Of a stretch of 12,765 nucleotides of DNA, positions 11,843-12,765 are shown in pieces. Source of the stretch: an uncultured Eubacteriales bacterium (GTDB taxonomy: Bacteria > Bacillota > Clostridia > Oscillospirales > CAG-272); contig CAKRPQ010000060.1 in the NCBI GenBank assembly GCA_934385225.1, positions 1 to 12,765 on the forward strand, read 5' to 3'. How positions within the stretch are numbered: the stretch's first letter is position 1; every line of letters starts with the position of its first letter. The translations under genes and the position numbers were made by a program. The notes beneath the pieces were generated by a model, which was not told the origin of the DNA, did not search any database, and saw nothing but the letters and a program-made list of their open reading frames with translations.

Positions 11843-11873
11843 CGATTTGTTGAAAATTTTAATTTACAAATCG
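11843..11873. promoter_or_regulatory. 8-bp inverted repeat overlapping the pduL -35
   Basis: CGATTTGT (11843-11850), 15 bases, ACAAATCG (11866-11873). The right arm overlaps the -35 hexamer, so a bound protein would block RNA polymerase. It does not fit a regulator site I know. Confidence 0.4.
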
Positions 11874-11891
11874 TTTTTTTTATGCTATAAT
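11863..11891 (+). promoter_or_regulatory. sigma-A promoter of the pduL operon
   Basis: TTTACA (11863-11868), a 17-base spacer and TATAAT (11886-11891), with extended -10 TG at 11883-11884. Start near 11898, about 38 bases before the ATG at 11936. Confidence 0.85.
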
Positions 11892-11935
11892 AAATGAGTA
11901 TGGACAGAATCCTATATAATCAAAGGAGAATCAAA

Positions 11936-12508
11936 ATGGAAAACAAGATTTTGGTTGAAACTTCCGCAAGACACATTCATCTGACAAACGAGGCTGTCGA
12001 GATACTCTTCGGCAAGGGTCACGAACTCACGAAGAAAAAGGATCTCAGCCAGCCGGGTCAGTTCGCCTGTGAAGAAAAGGTCGAGGTCGTAGGTCCGAAA
12101 AGCTCGCTTAAACTCAGCGTTCTCGGTCCCGTAAGACCGGAAAATCAGGTCGAACTTTCGTTCACCGATGCGCGCACTCTCGGCGTGACCGCTCCCGTAA
12201 GAGAAAGCGGAGATATCGCAGGTACTCCCGGTATCCTTCTTAAAGGTCCCGCGGGCGAGCTTGCTATCGAGAACGGCGTTATCATCGCAAAGAGACACAT
12301 TCACGTTACACCCGAGGACGCAGCCGCTCTCGGCATTTCCGATAAGGAAATCGTCAAGGTTAAAATCTGCGGCACGGGCAGATCGCTCATCTTTGACGAT
12401 GTCGTTATCAGAGTTAAGTCCACGTTCGCTACGGCAATGCACATTGATACCGACGAGTGTAACGCGGCAGCCGCTTTCGGCACTGTCTACGGCGAAATAG
12501 TCAAGTAA
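11936..12508 (+). CDS. pduL: phosphate propanoyltransferase / phosphotransacetylase PduL
   Basis: 190 aa. The start is the ATG at 11936 behind AAAGGAG (11921-11927); an ATG at 11894 lies upstream of the predicted transcription start. Two PduL beta-barrel repeats are seen, each with its His motif: ARHIHLT (11-17; His13, His15) and KRHIHVTPEDA (119-129; His121, His123), plus MHIDTDECNAA (168-178; His169). These His residues hold the two active-site metals, normally zinc. The enzyme converts acyl-CoA and phosphate to acyl-phosphate and CoA, linking acetyl- or propanoyl-CoA to ATP formation by a kinase. It lacks an N-terminal encapsulation peptide and no shell genes are near, so it is probably the cytoplasmic form that stands in for Pta. 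A NifU-like gene follows 26 bases later. Confidence 0.95.
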   Translation: MENKILVETSARHIHLTNEAVEILFGKGHELTKKKDLSQPGQFACEEKVEVVGPKSSLKLSVLGPVRPENQVELSFTDARTLGVTAPVRESGDIAGTPGILLKGPAGELAIENGVIIAKRHIHVTPEDAAALGISDKEIVKVKICGTGRSLIFDDVVIRVKSTFATAMHIDTDECNAAAAFGTVYGEIVK

Positions 12509-12534
12509 TATTTTATTAAAAGGAGATACATAAA

Positions 12535-12765
12535 ATGAACGATCACATAGTTTATTCTGCCGAAGTGCAGAATATGTGCGTAGTCAAACAGGGCCCGAAC
12601 CACGGTCCCGCGCCTCTTCCCGAGGAAGGCCTCTGGATAAAGGCAAAAGAGGTTAAGGACATTTCCGCCTACACTCACGGTGTCGGCTGGTGCGCACCCC
12701 AGCAGGGCGCATGTAAGCTCTCGCTCAACGTAAAGGACGGTATCATCGAGGAGGCACTCGTTGAG
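12535..12765 (+). CDS. NifU-like Fe-S cluster assembly scaffold, N-terminal part (cut by window edge)
   Basis: 77 codons are visible, open to the right edge. The ATG at 12535 follows AAAGGAG (12518-12524). The sequence LWIKAKEVKDISAYTHGVGWCAPQQGACKLSLNVKDGIIEEALVE matches the start of the NifU-N-like scaffold found across Clostridia, often beside a GGGtGRT-protein gene. Cys53 (GWCAPQQ) and Cys60 (GACKL) are visible; in known scaffolds of this fold, conserved Cys residues carry the nascent cluster, and the remaining ones would lie beyond the edge. It is in an operon with pduL (26-base gap, no terminator). Whether the GGGtGRT gene follows cannot be seen here. Family recognition is from memory of the motif. 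Confidence 0.8.
   Translation, partial: MNDHIVYSAEVQNMCVVKQGPNHGPAPLPEEGLWIKAKEVKDISAYTHGVGWCAPQQGACKLSLNVKDGIIEEALVE

Larger units (their letters stand above)
11587..11862. other. gene-free gap dominated by intergenic repeat modules
   Basis: This is most of the 349-base space between the YdcF-like gene and pduL. It holds AGTCGGGG (11592-11599), module 2 (11603-11673) and the hairpin chain module 1 (11684-11763), then A/T-rich DNA leading to the pduL promoter. I see no supported gene in it on either strand. Confidence 0.75.

Noticed and set aside
11848..11873. Rex (NADH-sensing) operator before pduL
   Set aside because: TTGTT...ACAA is present but the length and inner bases do not fit the 18-bp TTGTTAANNNNTTAACAA pattern.
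11936..12508. Bacterial microcompartment locus suggested by pduL
   Set aside because: PduL here lacks an N-terminal targeting peptide and there is no shell protein, diol dehydratase or aldehyde dehydrogenase gene nearby.

Overview
The window looks like a chromosomal piece of an uncultured anaerobic Clostridia-type Firmicute, probably a gut commensal. Signs of this are strong AGGAGG-type ribosome sites, near-consensus sigma-A promoters with 17-base spacers, a CIRCE-controlled groES-groEL operon, a YerB/DUF3048 lipoprotein, a YwiB/DUF1934 protein, a SleB-like wall-hydrolase domain, a PduL-type phosphotransacylase and a NifU-like Fe-S scaffold of the kind seen in Clostridia. The assignment rests on gene content only.

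Layout. 1-1586: two tandem GH26 (beta-mannanase family) genes, the first cut by the window edge; neither the complete one nor the visible part of the other shows a secretion signal. 1587-1777: intergenic, with one copy of a dispersed palindromic repeat. 1778-2033: a consensus promoter, tRNA-Thr(TGT), tRNA-Tyr(GTA) and a terminator. 2118-3065 (minus): a phage-type replisome-organiser protein standing alone. It is divergent from 3257-4700, a two-gene operon of a 95-aa protein of unknown function and a DUF3048 lipoprotein, closed by a terminator. 4730-5200: a gene-free stretch packed with hairpins and repeats. 5201-6028 (minus): a GH16 glucanase-like enzyme. 6158-8357: regulatory DNA, CIRCE, groES, groEL and a terminator. 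8401-9176: a TetR-family regulator with its own promoter; a divergent promoter faces the groEL terminator and may make a short RNA. 9191-9880 (minus): a DUF1934 protein, divergent from 9948-10556, a membrane-anchored SleB-like protein that seems to lack the usual catalytic Glu. 10710-11586: a YdcF/DUF218 membrane protein. 11587-11862: a second repeat-dense gap. 11863-12765: pduL and a NifU-like scaffold in one operon, the latter cut by the right edge.

The genes are mostly core or housekeeping. Themes are intracellular polysaccharide breakdown (GH26 x2, GH16), protein folding (GroESL), envelope or wall proteins (DUF3048, SleB-like, YdcF), acyl-phosphate metabolism (PduL) and Fe-S assembly. I see no defence system, transposase, integrase or CRISPR array. 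The least explained material is non-coding: a family of modular hairpin repeats in the intergenic gaps, with modules in different order in different copies and arm sequences that differ while pairing is kept; a perfect-consensus promoter antisense to the SleB-like gene; and a candidate small RNA between groEL and the TetR gene.
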